Origin: an uncultured Bacteroidales bacterium
GTDB lineage: Bacteria > Bacteroidota > Bacteroidia > Bacteroidales > Paludibacteraceae
Length of the DNA stretch: 13,949 bases
Reading direction: 5' to 3'
Assembly (NCBI GenBank): GCA_937892015.1
Contig: CALAUY010000070.1
Span: forward strand, 1 to 13,949
The position numbers and the translations under genes were made by a program. Shown here one piece after another: positions 6,914-13,949 of this stretch (position 1 is the first letter of the stretch; the number at the start of each line of letters is the position of its first letter). The notes under the pieces were generated by a model. The model worked only from the letters and a program-made list of their open reading frames with translations. It ran no database searches and was not told where the DNA came from.

Positions 6914-7861
6914 ATGAAGAAATACAGTGCCAAAACGGTGTTCAACGTGCTGCTGATAGTAGCGGCATACGGGTATCTCATCTACACGTTCGTCACGTTC
7001 GACAGTTACGATGAGTTGCTGCTGCATTTTCGCACGGCAGGATGGCCGCAGCTGGGGGCTCTTGCCGCCGCGGTGGCACTCATCCCCGTCAATTTTCTCT
7101 GCGAGGCGTGGAAATGGAAGTACTTGCTGAGGCGACTGGAGCCGATGAGTATTGGTGAGGCGCAACGTCAGGTCTATTACGGCGTGGTAGGTGCAATGCT
7201 GACGCCGGAACGGTTGGGTGACTACCCTACCCGCGTGACACGCATAGCAGATAAGAGCAAGTGGTTGCCGGCCATTGCGTTGGGTTTTGTAGGGTCGATG
7301 GGTCTCTCGTCGGTTAATATCCTCGGTGGCGTGACCTCACTTATGAGTTCGGGATTGGATATCGGTGACAACAAGAGTCAAGTTCTGTGGATTGCCGGCG
7401 GACTGTTATGTGCTTTTGTCGCGGTGGTGATACTGCTGCCATCGTTTGCGCGCAAGAAAACGCGCCGAGCCGAAGTAGCACAAACCGATGGCAAACCCGG
7501 CTCGTGGCAGAATATCCTTGTGGTGTTGAGTGATTTTCGGGCGTGGGAGTTTCCTGTAGTGGTGGCCATCTCGTTCGTCCGATATGTTGTTTATTGCACG
7601 CAACTGCTGTTGGTTCTGATTGCGTGCGGAGTGGAACTCACATTGGTGCAATACTTAACCATCATCCCCATCCACTACTTGTTTGTGACGGTAGTGCCAA
7701 CTGTTCCGGTGGCCGATGCAGCCGTGCGGGGGAGCGTAGGAGTGCTCATTTTCAGTGCTTTCACCGACAACAGTGCCGGAGTGGCCATTGCTGCCATTGT
7801 GCTGTGGGTACTGAACACTATCATTCCTTGCATCGTAGGTACGATGGTGAAGAAAGGGTGA
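6914..7861 (+). CDS. Polytopic membrane protein, lysylphosphatidylglycerol-synthase TM-like (flippase-type)
   Basis: A 315-residue inner-membrane protein with roughly seven to nine hydrophobic segments, the clearest near 10-28, 45-64, 118-138, 157-177, 214-238, 246-262 and 287-310. The motif TPERLGDYPTRVTR (97-110) resembles the conserved TPxRxGE..R motif of the LPG_synthase_TM / UPF0104 family, with Asp in place of Glu. It corresponds only to the membrane half of MprF. The soluble aminoacyl-transferase domain is absent, so it should not be called a lysyl-phosphatidylglycerol synthase. A role in flipping lipids or lipid-linked molecules is an inference from the family. It follows the AraC-type gene by 3 bp and ends at the bidirectional terminator at 7897-7927. 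Confidence 0.8.
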   Translation: MKKYSAKTVFNVLLIVAAYGYLIYTFVTFDSYDELLLHFRTAGWPQLGALAAAVALIPVNFLCEAWKWKYLLRRLEPMSIGEAQRQVYYGVVGAMLTPERLGDYPTRVTRIADKSKWLPAIALGFVGSMGLSSVNILGGVTSLMSSGLDIGDNKSQVLWIAGGLLCAFVAVVILLPSFARKKTRRAEVAQTDGKPGSWQNILVVLSDFRAWEFPVVVAISFVRYVVYCTQLLLVLIACGVELTLVQYLTIIPIHYLFVTVVPTVPVADAAVRGSVGVLIFSAFTDNSAGVAIAAIVLWVLNTIIPCIVGTMVKKG

Positions 7862-7896
7862 CTTGCAGGCGGCAATGAAGCGCGTAGATGGCGCAC

Positions 7897-7927
7897 AAAA
7901 AGAGCATCCGTTTGGATGCTCTTTTTT
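7897..7927. terminator. Bidirectional terminator between convergent operons
   Basis: A perfect 13-bp stem (7897-7909 with 7914-7926) with loop GTTT has an A-run on the left and a T-run on the right. It therefore works as an intrinsic terminator for both the plus-strand membrane protein gene, ending at 7861, and the minus-strand susD-like gene, ending at 7945. Confidence 0.93.
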
Positions 7928-7944
7928 GTATTGAGAAGTGATGA

Positions 7945-9672
7945 TTACCAGCCCGGGTTCTGTCCGATGGCAGGGTTGAGGGTCTGCTGGTCGGATGGAA
8001 TTGGGAAGAGGTAGTACTTCTTGTCGTAGATACGGTTATTGCCGCTGGAGCAGTCGATGTAGCCATCCTCATCCACGTCGGGGTGGTTGGTGCCGGCCAG
8101 TTCAGCAGCCTCTACGTTGAAGAGCTTGTCGGCATCAGCAGCCGTACCAATCCATGCCCCTTTCTTGATGTCGGGGTGGAGGTTAGTGTCGAGCAGGTCG
8201 AGTTTATGCCAACGAAGAAGCGAGTAGTAGCGGTCGTTAATGTCGTACATCAGCTCGACGCGACGCTCGCGGCGGATCTCGTAGAGCAGAGAGCTGACAC
8301 CCATGTTGTTGCGCGGGTCAACGACAGTAGCACTGAAGCCCCAGATGTTGCCGGCGCGTGCGCGCAGTTTGTCGAGCGTGAGTCCTTGCACAGTGGCATC
8401 GAACTCGCCGAGTTCGGCCTTGGCCTCTGCATAGTTGAGGAAGATGACTGCGAGCCAGAAGATTGGAGCATCGGTGTCGCCCTGTCCGATTGACTGACGG
8501 CGAACACGGTCGATCTCTTTGGTGTCGAACTTCAGCACGCCGTATCCGGTGGAGGAGGTAGAGGATGAAGCGTTCTTGCCAGCCTCGTCGTCAGCAAAAC
8601 GTACGACGTCGTTTCCGGGGAACTGAAGGAGTGCATCCACATGACAAGCCAGACGCGGGTCGCGGCGTGCAATCTGAGCTGCAATAGAGGGCTTGCCGCC
8701 CACCAATACGCCGTGGTCGTCACCGTAAGTCATCAAATCACCATCAGCAGAGAGATAGGAGTTGAAGGCATCCTTGGTCATGCCGTTCACTTGTGTAGAA
8801 CCGCAGGTGTAGTCGATGACGGAGTGTCCGAGCATGGGGTAAGCGTAGTGCTTGTAGAGAATCATTTCGGGATTGCCCTCCAAGTTGAGCGAGGTATATA
8901 CAGCCGAGTATTTGGGTGTGAGTGAGAACTTGCCGCTGCCAAGGATTACTTCGCAAGCATTGCAGCACTCACGCAGATACTGCTGCGCACGTGTCTCATT
9001 GGGGGCTTTCTGACCGTCGGCTTCAGAGCGATAACGGCAGAACGTGCCCTCATACAAACAGATCTCCGCTTTCATGGCATTGGCTACATACTCGTTGAAA
9101 ACAGTACGAGAGGTGCTGTTGAGCGTGATATTCTCCACGGCAAAATTGAGGTCTGCCAAGATGGAGTCCATCACGATGTCGCGGTCAGTACGAGGCCCGT
9201 AGAGGACGTCGGCATCTTTGCTTGCATCCAGTACATGATTGACCCAATAGCAGTCACCGAAACCGCGAACGACCTTATAATGATACCACGCGCGCATGAG
9301 GCGTGCGACACCCATCCAGTGGTTGGCCTGAGCAGTCGTCATTGACTCGATGTTCGGGATGGCCTCGATGAGTAGATTGCAACGACGGATGTTGGAGTAG
9401 GGGCTGTTCCACGCAGAGGCCGTAGCGGGTTGCTGCATGAAGGTCCAGAGCTCTACACCGGTTTTAGCCTGGTCGTCGTTGAGGATATTAAAATAGAAAT
9501 CGCCGCTATATCCTGAGAAGGCAGAATAGAAATAGTTAGCAAACAGCTCGACATTTTCTACGCTGGTGAAATAGTTCGATTTAGTGAAGCTGTCATCGGG
9601 GTCGTTGTTGAGTATGTTGCAACTCGTGAACGCCACCATCACTGACAATAATAAAATCGCTATCTTTTTCAT
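7945..9672 (-). CDS. SusD/RagB-family surface lipoprotein
   Basis: A 575-residue nutrient-binding lipoprotein that caps the SusC-type barrel at the cell surface. The signal peptide MKKIAILLLSVMVAFTSC ends in a lipobox with Cys18 as the lipidation site. The acidic stretch just after it (NNDPDDSF) resembles the Bacteroidota surface-export signal. The N-terminal SusD-like helical region follows (MGVARLMRAWYHYKVVRGFGDCYW near 125-148, cited here only in part). The C-terminal SusD_RagB domain has the usual LNYAEAKAELGEF helix (near 410) and ends KYYLFPIPSDQQTLNP..GQNPGW, the family's hallmark end. It starts 30 bp after the susC-like stop on the same strand, so it is the second gene of that operon. 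The ligand cannot be read from the sequence; binding residues differ widely among SusD proteins. Confidence 0.96.
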   Translation of the reverse strand: MKKIAILLLSVMVAFTSCNILNNDPDDSFTKSNYFTSVENVELFANYFYSAFSGYSGDFYFNILNDDQAKTGVELWTFMQQPATASAWNSPYSNIRRCNLLIEAIPNIESMTTAQANHWMGVARLMRAWYHYKVVRGFGDCYWVNHVLDASKDADVLYGPRTDRDIVMDSILADLNFAVENITLNSTSRTVFNEYVANAMKAEICLYEGTFCRYRSEADGQKAPNETRAQQYLRECCNACEVILGSGKFSLTPKYSAVYTSLNLEGNPEMILYKHYAYPMLGHSVIDYTCGSTQVNGMTKDAFNSYLSADGDLMTYGDDHGVLVGGKPSIAAQIARRDPRLACHVDALLQFPGNDVVRFADDEAGKNASSSTSSTGYGVLKFDTKEIDRVRRQSIGQGDTDAPIFWLAVIFLNYAEAKAELGEFDATVQGLTLDKLRARAGNIWGFSATVVDPRNNMGVSSLLYEIRRERRVELMYDINDRYYSLLRWHKLDLLDTNLHPDIKKGAWIGTAADADKLFNVEAAELAGTNHPDVDEDGYIDCSSGNNRIYDKKYYLFPIPSDQQTLNPAIGQNPGW

Positions 9673-9702
9673 AATTTCAATACTTAAAAAAATTCTGTCA
9701 TG

Positions 9703-12700
9703 TTAGAACTCAATCTGTACACCTACACTATAAGTGCGGTACAACGGTTCGGTACGTCCCCACGAAGCGTAGAGAGTAGAGTTGTTGTAGCCGGCAACGG
9801 TGCTGGTACCTGTAGAGATCTCAGGATCAATACCGGAACCTTGGTTGTGGTTGATGATACAGAATGGATTGAGGATTGAGCCGTAGATACGAACTTTTTC
9901 AATCGTAGCTTTGCGGGTGAGACTGCGTGGCATGGTATATCCGAGCGTGATGTTCTTCAGGCGGAGGTATGCCATGTTGACGAGGTACTTGGTTTGTGGA
10001 TAGAAGTTGTTGCACCCTGCATCGAGGACGGAGGAGGAGATGTTACCTTGTCCGTTGTTGCCACCCCAGAGGAGCGGGAAGCGGGCGTTTTGGTCAATCT
10101 CGTTGTTGTCAACCATTGCTTTGGTTACGTAGCTAAGCTGGTTGGTGTAGATGGCATCGACACCACGCATAAGCGGCATAACGAAAGCGGAAGTCGTCCA
10201 CATCTCGCGTTTGCCCACGCCTTGGAAATATGCATCGAAATCGAGCGTACCGCCCTTGGTTTCCCATTCGAACCCTGCACGGAGCGAGTATTGGAAGCGG
10301 GGAGTGGTGTTACCAATCTTGATGAGGTCACCATGGTCGTCGGGTGTGCCTGCACCGGCATCAATGACGCCATCTCCGTTCTGGTCAACGAACTTGATGT
10401 CGCCCGGGCCATAAACGAATCCGCCCGATTGCAGACCGGTTTGGTCGGCCACGCCGGGTTTGTATATCCAAGCGCCGCTTTCGTCTTTGCCGTTGAAGTC
10501 GTCAGCGGTGAAGTAGCGGTCGGTTTCAAAGCCCCAGATCTCACCATATTCCTTGCCACTGTAGTAGCCGTTGATGAGGTTGTTGGAGTCCCATTCCATA
10601 ATACGTGACTTGTAGTCGGAGAGGTTGGCCGTTGCATAGACGTTCCATTTGCCGAACTGTTGACGCCAATCGACGGTGATTTCCCATCCACGAGTGCGGA
10701 GCGAACCGGCGTTCTCGTACGCAGCGCTGGCACCGATAACACTCGGCAACTCCTTGCCCGGTGCAAGCATGTTCTTGGTGTCACGCTGGAACCAGTCGAA
10801 AGAAACATTGAGGCTGTTGTTGAGGAAACCGAGGTCAATACCGATATTGGTGGTGTTGATGCTCTCCCAAGTGAGAGAGGAGCTAACCATCTTCGGTTGT
10901 CCGAAGTAGTCGAGCAATCCGGTGTTGGCTGCATTGAACCAGCTGACACCACCGTCGTACTTGGTCATGGTTTCAAGGAACATGTTGGAGCCCACTTCCT
11001 GGTTGCCGATGGAGCCATACGAAGCGCGCACTTTCAGGTTGTTGACGTACTCACGTGCTTTGTCGAAATACGCCTCCTCGGAGATGCGGTAACCCACTGA
11101 AGCAGAGGGGAAGAAAGCCCACTGTTGTCCAGAGGGGAACTTGCTGGAGCCATCGATACGTCCGTTCAGCTCGATGAGGTAGATGCCCTTGTAGTCGTAG
11201 TTGATACGTCCGAAGAAGCCCACAGAGCCGTTGTGGCTATGACTTTGGCTGAAATCGGTCTTGCTGGTATCGTTGGTGAGAATCAACTCTTGCATGTTGA
11301 GGTCCATGATGTTGTAACGGGTCAAAGAGAGATACTTGGTCTCGTCTTTGTCGAGGTTACCACCGACCATGACATTGAGGTGGTTATGCTCGGCGATAGT
11401 GCCGTTGTAGTTGAAGTAAGCGTTTGCCACATGTTTCACCATCGTGGTATAGCTCTGTGTGAGCCATGTGTTATATCCGGTGAAGGCGGTACGCGGAGTG
11501 GGATCTTCGCCCAACATACCCCACGTGTAGTAGGTCGTTTGTGGCAGATAAGCGCTCTTGTAGTCAACCAGACGGCGAACGTAGGTGTAGTCGGCATTGA
11601 GGTTGAACTTGTGGTTCTTGGTGTTCACGAAGTCAATCTTAAAGAACCCGCCCGCGCGCATGTACGATGTTTTAGTGGTGATGTCGCCGGCATTGGTGAG
11701 TGCACCGAGATAGGTGTAAGCATCGGTTCGGTTGCCTTCTTCATCCTCCCAATAGCCGTAAGGTCCGAAGAACGAGCCCCATCGCCAGAGATACTGATAC
11801 GAGCCGCAACCACGTGTTGACGGCGTGGTGTAGTTCTTCTGGTTGTAGTTGAATCGTGCACCTACGGTCAACCAGTCAGTCGCTTGTGTTGATAGGTTGA
11901 TGGTGGCGTTGTACTTGTTCAGTTTGTTGGGGTTGAAGTTCATCAGTGACTCCTCGTGGTCGTATCCCATCGACATGTAGTACTGGGTTTTGCCGGAGTT
12001 GCCCTGCACAGAGAGGTTGTGCTGTTGGGATGGGGCGGCGTTGTTGAACATGATGCCGACCACGTCCCAGTCGGTGTAGTAACCATACTCATCGTAGTCG
12101 ATGCCGTACTTCATTGCCTGGTATCCGGCTTTCTTGCCGCCGTAGTAGTTGTAGCTGTTCTGAACGCCGTTGAGGAAACGCTCGGTGTCGAGATAGGCAC
12201 CGAAGAGCTCGCTCTCCAGACCGGCGCGGTAGTTGGCCTCGGTCATGGCCGTTACCTGCTCCAGAACGGTCGGGTAGTTAGGCAGCGAAGTGGCCTGGCT
12301 CCAGCCGAAGTTGTTCGAGTAAGTCACCTTGCACTTGTCGGCATCCTTGGCTGTTTTGGTAGTGATGAGGATCACGCCGAAAGCAGCGCGCGTACCGTAA
12401 ATAGAAGCTGAGGAAGCGTCCTTGAGTACAGAGATGTTCTCGATGTCGTTGCCGTTGAGGTAGGAGATGTTGTCCACAGGAACACCATCTACTACGTAGA
12501 GTGGTTTACTGGTGGCGCTGTTCGAGAGTGTACCGACGCCACGGATGACGATGGTAGGGTCGTCGTTGATGTTACCATTGGCATTGGTGATTGTCAGGCC
12601 GGGAACAGCACCTTGCAGTGCTTTGCCCAAGTTGGCTTGACTTTGGCTCTCCAATGTCTTTGTCACATCTACGGAGCTAACCGCACCTGTTAAGTTCGCC

Positions 12701-13074
12701 TTCTTTTGAGTACCATAGCCCACGACTACCAATTCGTCGAGCACTTCGGAGTTCTCCTGAAGGTTTACAATCATGTTCTTCGCAGCACGAACTTCTCGGT
12801 CCACCATACCAACGTACGAAATAACCAATGTCGCGTTACGTGTAACGGTGAGAGAGAATTTGCCGTCGAAATCGGTAATAGTACCGTTGGACGTACCTTT
12901 CTCCACCACGTTCGCACCGATGACGGGTTCGCCATCCATGTCACGTACAATACCATTGGCCACTACGCCGTTGGACTGCGCAGATGCGAAACTGCTGCCA
13001 AGTGTCAGCATCATGAGAGCTGCTGACACGCATAAGATTCCTCGGAAGAAATCTACTGCTTTGCGTTGTTTCAT
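9703..13074 (-). CDS. SusC/RagA-family TonB-dependent outer-membrane receptor
   Basis: A 1123-residue TonB-linked importer that moves the substrate captured by its SusD partner into the periplasm. Residues 1-32 are a signal peptide (cleavage near SFASA-Q). Residues 37-106 are the CarboxypepD_reg-like domain (GIVRDMDGEPVIGANVVEKG). The SusC TonB box DELVVVGYG is at 113-121. The plug domain (about 125-240) contains the hallmark PLYVVDGVPVDNIS and ISVLKDASSASIYGTRAAFG. The rest is a 22-strand-type barrel with the usual late motifs GDIKFVDQNGDGVID and YLRLKNITLGYTMP, and it ends in aromatic VGVQIEF. No N-terminal STN domain is present, so direct control through an anti-sigma factor is unlikely. 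It is first in the susC-susD operon, with a promoter at 13152-13184 and a leader of about 73 nt. Confidence 0.97.
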   Translation of the reverse strand: MKQRKAVDFFRGILCVSAALMMLTLGSSFASAQSNGVVANGIVRDMDGEPVIGANVVEKGTSNGTITDFDGKFSLTVTRNATLVISYVGMVDREVRAAKNMIVNLQENSEVLDELVVVGYGTQKKANLTGAVSSVDVTKTLESQSQANLGKALQGAVPGLTITNANGNINDDPTIVIRGVGTLSNSATSKPLYVVDGVPVDNISYLNGNDIENISVLKDASSASIYGTRAAFGVILITTKTAKDADKCKVTYSNNFGWSQATSLPNYPTVLEQVTAMTEANYRAGLESELFGAYLDTERFLNGVQNSYNYYGGKKAGYQAMKYGIDYDEYGYYTDWDVVGIMFNNAAPSQQHNLSVQGNSGKTQYYMSMGYDHEESLMNFNPNKLNKYNATINLSTQATDWLTVGARFNYNQKNYTTPSTRGCGSYQYLWRWGSFFGPYGYWEDEEGNRTDAYTYLGALTNAGDITTKTSYMRAGGFFKIDFVNTKNHKFNLNADYTYVRRLVDYKSAYLPQTTYYTWGMLGEDPTPRTAFTGYNTWLTQSYTTMVKHVANAYFNYNGTIAEHNHLNVMVGGNLDKDETKYLSLTRYNIMDLNMQELILTNDTSKTDFSQSHSHNGSVGFFGRINYDYKGIYLIELNGRIDGSSKFPSGQQWAFFPSASVGYRISEEAYFDKAREYVNNLKVRASYGSIGNQEVGSNMFLETMTKYDGGVSWFNAANTGLLDYFGQPKMVSSSLTWESINTTNIGIDLGFLNNSLNVSFDWFQRDTKNMLAPGKELPSVIGASAAYENAGSLRTRGWEITVDWRQQFGKWNVYATANLSDYKSRIMEWDSNNLINGYYSGKEYGEIWGFETDRYFTADDFNGKDESGAWIYKPGVADQTGLQSGGFVYGPGDIKFVDQNGDGVIDAGAGTPDDHGDLIKIGNTTPRFQYSLRAGFEWETKGGTLDFDAYFQGVGKREMWTTSAFVMPLMRGVDAIYTNQLSYVTKAMVDNNEIDQNARFPLLWGGNNGQGNISSSVLDAGCNNFYPQTKYLVNMAYLRLKNITLGYTMPRSLTRKATIEKVRIYGSILNPFCIINHNQGSGIDPEISTGTSTVAGYNNSTLYASWGRTEPLYRTYSVGVQIEF

Positions 13075-13076
13075 GT

Positions 13077-13106
13077 TTGTGTGTGTTTAGTTAAACTTGT
13101 GTGTGT
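13077..13106 (-). repeat. Two 10-bp direct repeats in the susC-like leader
   Basis: TTGTGTGTGT occurs at 13077-13086 and 13097-13106 (ACACACACAA on the mRNA), 20 bp apart, flanking a short palindrome GTTTA-GT-TAAAC. One copy ends two bases before the susC start codon, where an A-rich translation enhancer would be expected. It may simply be low-complexity leader sequence. Confidence 0.5.
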
Positions 13107-13151
13107 ATATAAAAATGTTGTTTTTGGTTGCATTCGTTCCGAAAACGGGCA

Positions 13152-13184
13152 CAAAGTTACACATTTTTTTTCATTTTACCAAAA
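13152..13184 (-). promoter_or_regulatory. Promoter of the susC-susD operon
   Basis: On the minus strand, TTTG (13181-13184), 21 bp with a run of eight A, then TAACTTTG (13152-13159). The predicted start near 13147 gives a leader of about 73 nt before the susC ATG. Confidence 0.8.
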
Positions 13185-13207
13185 AAAAATGGCAAAAAAA
13201 CGCACTC

Positions 13208-13223
13208 TATGTTGTAAAACATA
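13208..13223. promoter_or_regulatory. Palindrome between divergent promoters, candidate operator
   Basis: TATGTT-GTAA-AACATA is a perfect 6-bp inverted repeat with a 4-bp spacer. It ends 8 bp before the -33 box of the rightward promoter and lies 23 bp beyond the -33 box of the susC promoter. The position suits an activator or repressor acting on both genes. No similar palindrome was noticed elsewhere in the window, so regulator identity is unknown. Confidence 0.4.
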
Positions 13224-13231
13224 TAAAAAAG

Positions 13232-13263
13232 CTTGTTTATTTCAAAAAAAAGTAGTAATTTTG
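13232..13263 (+). promoter_or_regulatory. Promoter of the truncated secreted-protein gene
   Basis: CTTG (13232-13235), exactly 20 bp with a run of eight A, then TAATTTTG (13256-13263). The stretch AAAAAAAGTAGTAATTTTGC is nearly the same as in the promoter at 3555-3586. The predicted start near 13268 gives a leader of about 114 nt. Confidence 0.8.
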
Positions 13264-13381
13264 CACCCGATTTGGTACAAAAAACGCTTTTTAGGGTCGC
13301 CAAAACGTCCCTGATAAACGACAACAGAAATGGCCAAACAATGGTAAATAACCAAATAATTAACATTTAAAAACAAAAAAC

Positions 13382-13949
13382 ATGAAGAAAGTCTCCTTAA
13401 TTGCAATGGCGCTTGTTTTTGCTGCCGGCGCATTTGCTTACGAGCAAATTGACCATCTCAATCCTTATGCCTATGCTGTGAACGGTGTTGCCCGCGCCGG
13501 CAAGATTGCCGTTTCGTACAACCTGAACGTAGCAGCCGACTCTACCATTATCGCCATCTATTGCGACGGTGCAGAGGTAGGCACGCAAGTGGTATCTGAC
13601 AACGCTCTGGGTCTGCACAGTGCAGTAGTTGACCTTGCAGCTTACACTCAGCCGGGCACGTACACCGTTGGTGTTCGCGTATATGGCACATCGTACGACC
13701 AACCGACGCAGCTGCGTGAAATCCTTGACGGTGCAACCGACACCACGGCTCTGTGCTATGCATTCTATCACCCGAAAGGTGTAGATATCGATCGTGAGCC
13801 GTCTTCAGAGTATTTCGGCCGTATCCTCACCGCAGAAGCGATGCAGGACACTCCGGACGCGGGCTATCATTCGTCAGCTGACAAGTGCGGTCTGTATGCT
13901 TTTGATGCCACTTTCAGCCCCATCGCCAACGGCAACGACCGTGCATTCA
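13382..13949 (+). CDS. Secreted surface-type protein, truncated by the window edge
   Basis: An open frame of 189 codons from ATG 13382 runs off the right edge with no stop. The start MKKVSLIAMALVFAAGAFA-YEQ is a clean signal peptide (cleavage near residue 19) without a lipobox. Residues about 28-108 have the alternating beta pattern of an Ig/FlgD-like fold (IAVSYNLNVAADSTIIAIYC, then GTYTVGVRVYG). After this comes GVDIDREPSSEYFGRIL (133-149) and GLYAFDATFSP (170-180). I recognise this pattern from large secreted Bacteroidales proteins encoded beside SusC/SusD genes, which seem to continue as beta-propeller-like repeats and often end in a C-terminal sorting signal. The present fragment does not show those parts. 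It is divergent from susC and may be co-regulated with it. Function unknown. Confidence 0.85.
   Translation, partial: MKKVSLIAMALVFAAGAFAYEQIDHLNPYAYAVNGVARAGKIAVSYNLNVAADSTIIAIYCDGAEVGTQVVSDNALGLHSAVVDLAAYTQPGTYTVGVRVYGTSYDQPTQLREILDGATDTTALCYAFYHPKGVDIDREPSSEYFGRILTAEAMQDTPDAGYHSSADKCGLYAFDATFSPIANGNDRAF

Larger units (their letters stand above)
13075..13381. other. Divergent intergenic region between susC-like gene and secreted-protein gene
   Basis: These 307 bases hold no gene. In order they contain the susC leader with a repeated TTGTGTGTGT, the susC promoter, a central palindrome, the rightward promoter, and a leader of about 114 nt for the secreted-protein gene. That leader is rich in A near its end, with no Shine-Dalgarno sequence and no convincing riboswitch or attenuator structure that I can see. 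Confidence 0.8.

Noticed and set aside
6914..7861. MprF-type lysylphosphatidylglycerol synthase.
   Set aside because: Only the membrane region is present. The cytosolic aminoacyl-phosphatidylglycerol transferase domain is absent.
9994..10608. A 204-codon plus-strand open frame, and other frames opposite susC and susD.
   Set aside because: They are shadows of the long conserved minus-strand genes, with no independent start signals or recognisable domains.

Overview
The window looks like a chromosomal segment from the phylum Bacteroidota, most likely order Bacteroidales and close to Prevotellaceae. Three things point there: an adjacent SusC/SusD pair, a C10 (streptopain/interpain type) cysteine protease beside a DUF5686 outer-membrane protein, and promoters of the Bacteroidota type (a TTG-type -33 box, 20-21 bp, then TAnnTTTG) with AT-rich leaders instead of Shine-Dalgarno sites. 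The species cannot be named from the sequence alone.

Layout. At the left edge a minus-strand promoter (23-54) reads out of the window. It follows the terminator (64-115) of htpG (188-2203, minus), an Hsp90 chaperone with an unusual cysteine-rich repeat near its C-terminus. Upstream of htpG on the same strand lies a secreted C10 cysteine protease (2316-3470, minus). Divergent from it is a DUF5686/carboxypeptidase-regulatory-like outer-membrane protein (3595-5925, plus) whose transcript should be almost leaderless. After a terminator that overlaps the next promoter come two plus-strand genes 3 bp apart: an AraC-family regulator (6059-6910) and a polytopic membrane protein of the lysylphosphatidylglycerol-synthase transmembrane family (6914-7861). 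A strong bidirectional hairpin (7897-7927) separates these from a minus-strand nutrient-uptake operon: susC-like (9703-13074), then susD-like (7945-9672). Divergent from susC, a plus-strand gene for a secreted protein starts at 13382 and runs off the right edge.

How the parts fit. The SusC/SusD pair should form a TonB-dependent outer-membrane importer. No glycoside hydrolase, two-component hybrid regulator or sigma/anti-sigma pair is visible, so the ligand is unknown. The truncated secreted protein shares a divergent regulatory region with susC, and a 16-bp palindrome between the two promoters is a candidate operator. Most other genes also serve the cell envelope or secretion, but nothing shows that they act together.

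The clearest regulatory observation is that six promoters have nearly the same architecture, whereas htpG has no such promoter; its leader carries three TTTGGCA repeats and two hairpins. No RNA genes, transposons or CRISPR arrays were seen. I found no system that can be called new with confidence. The best candidates for follow-up are the HtpG cysteine repeat, the htpG control region and the divergent susC/secreted-protein locus.
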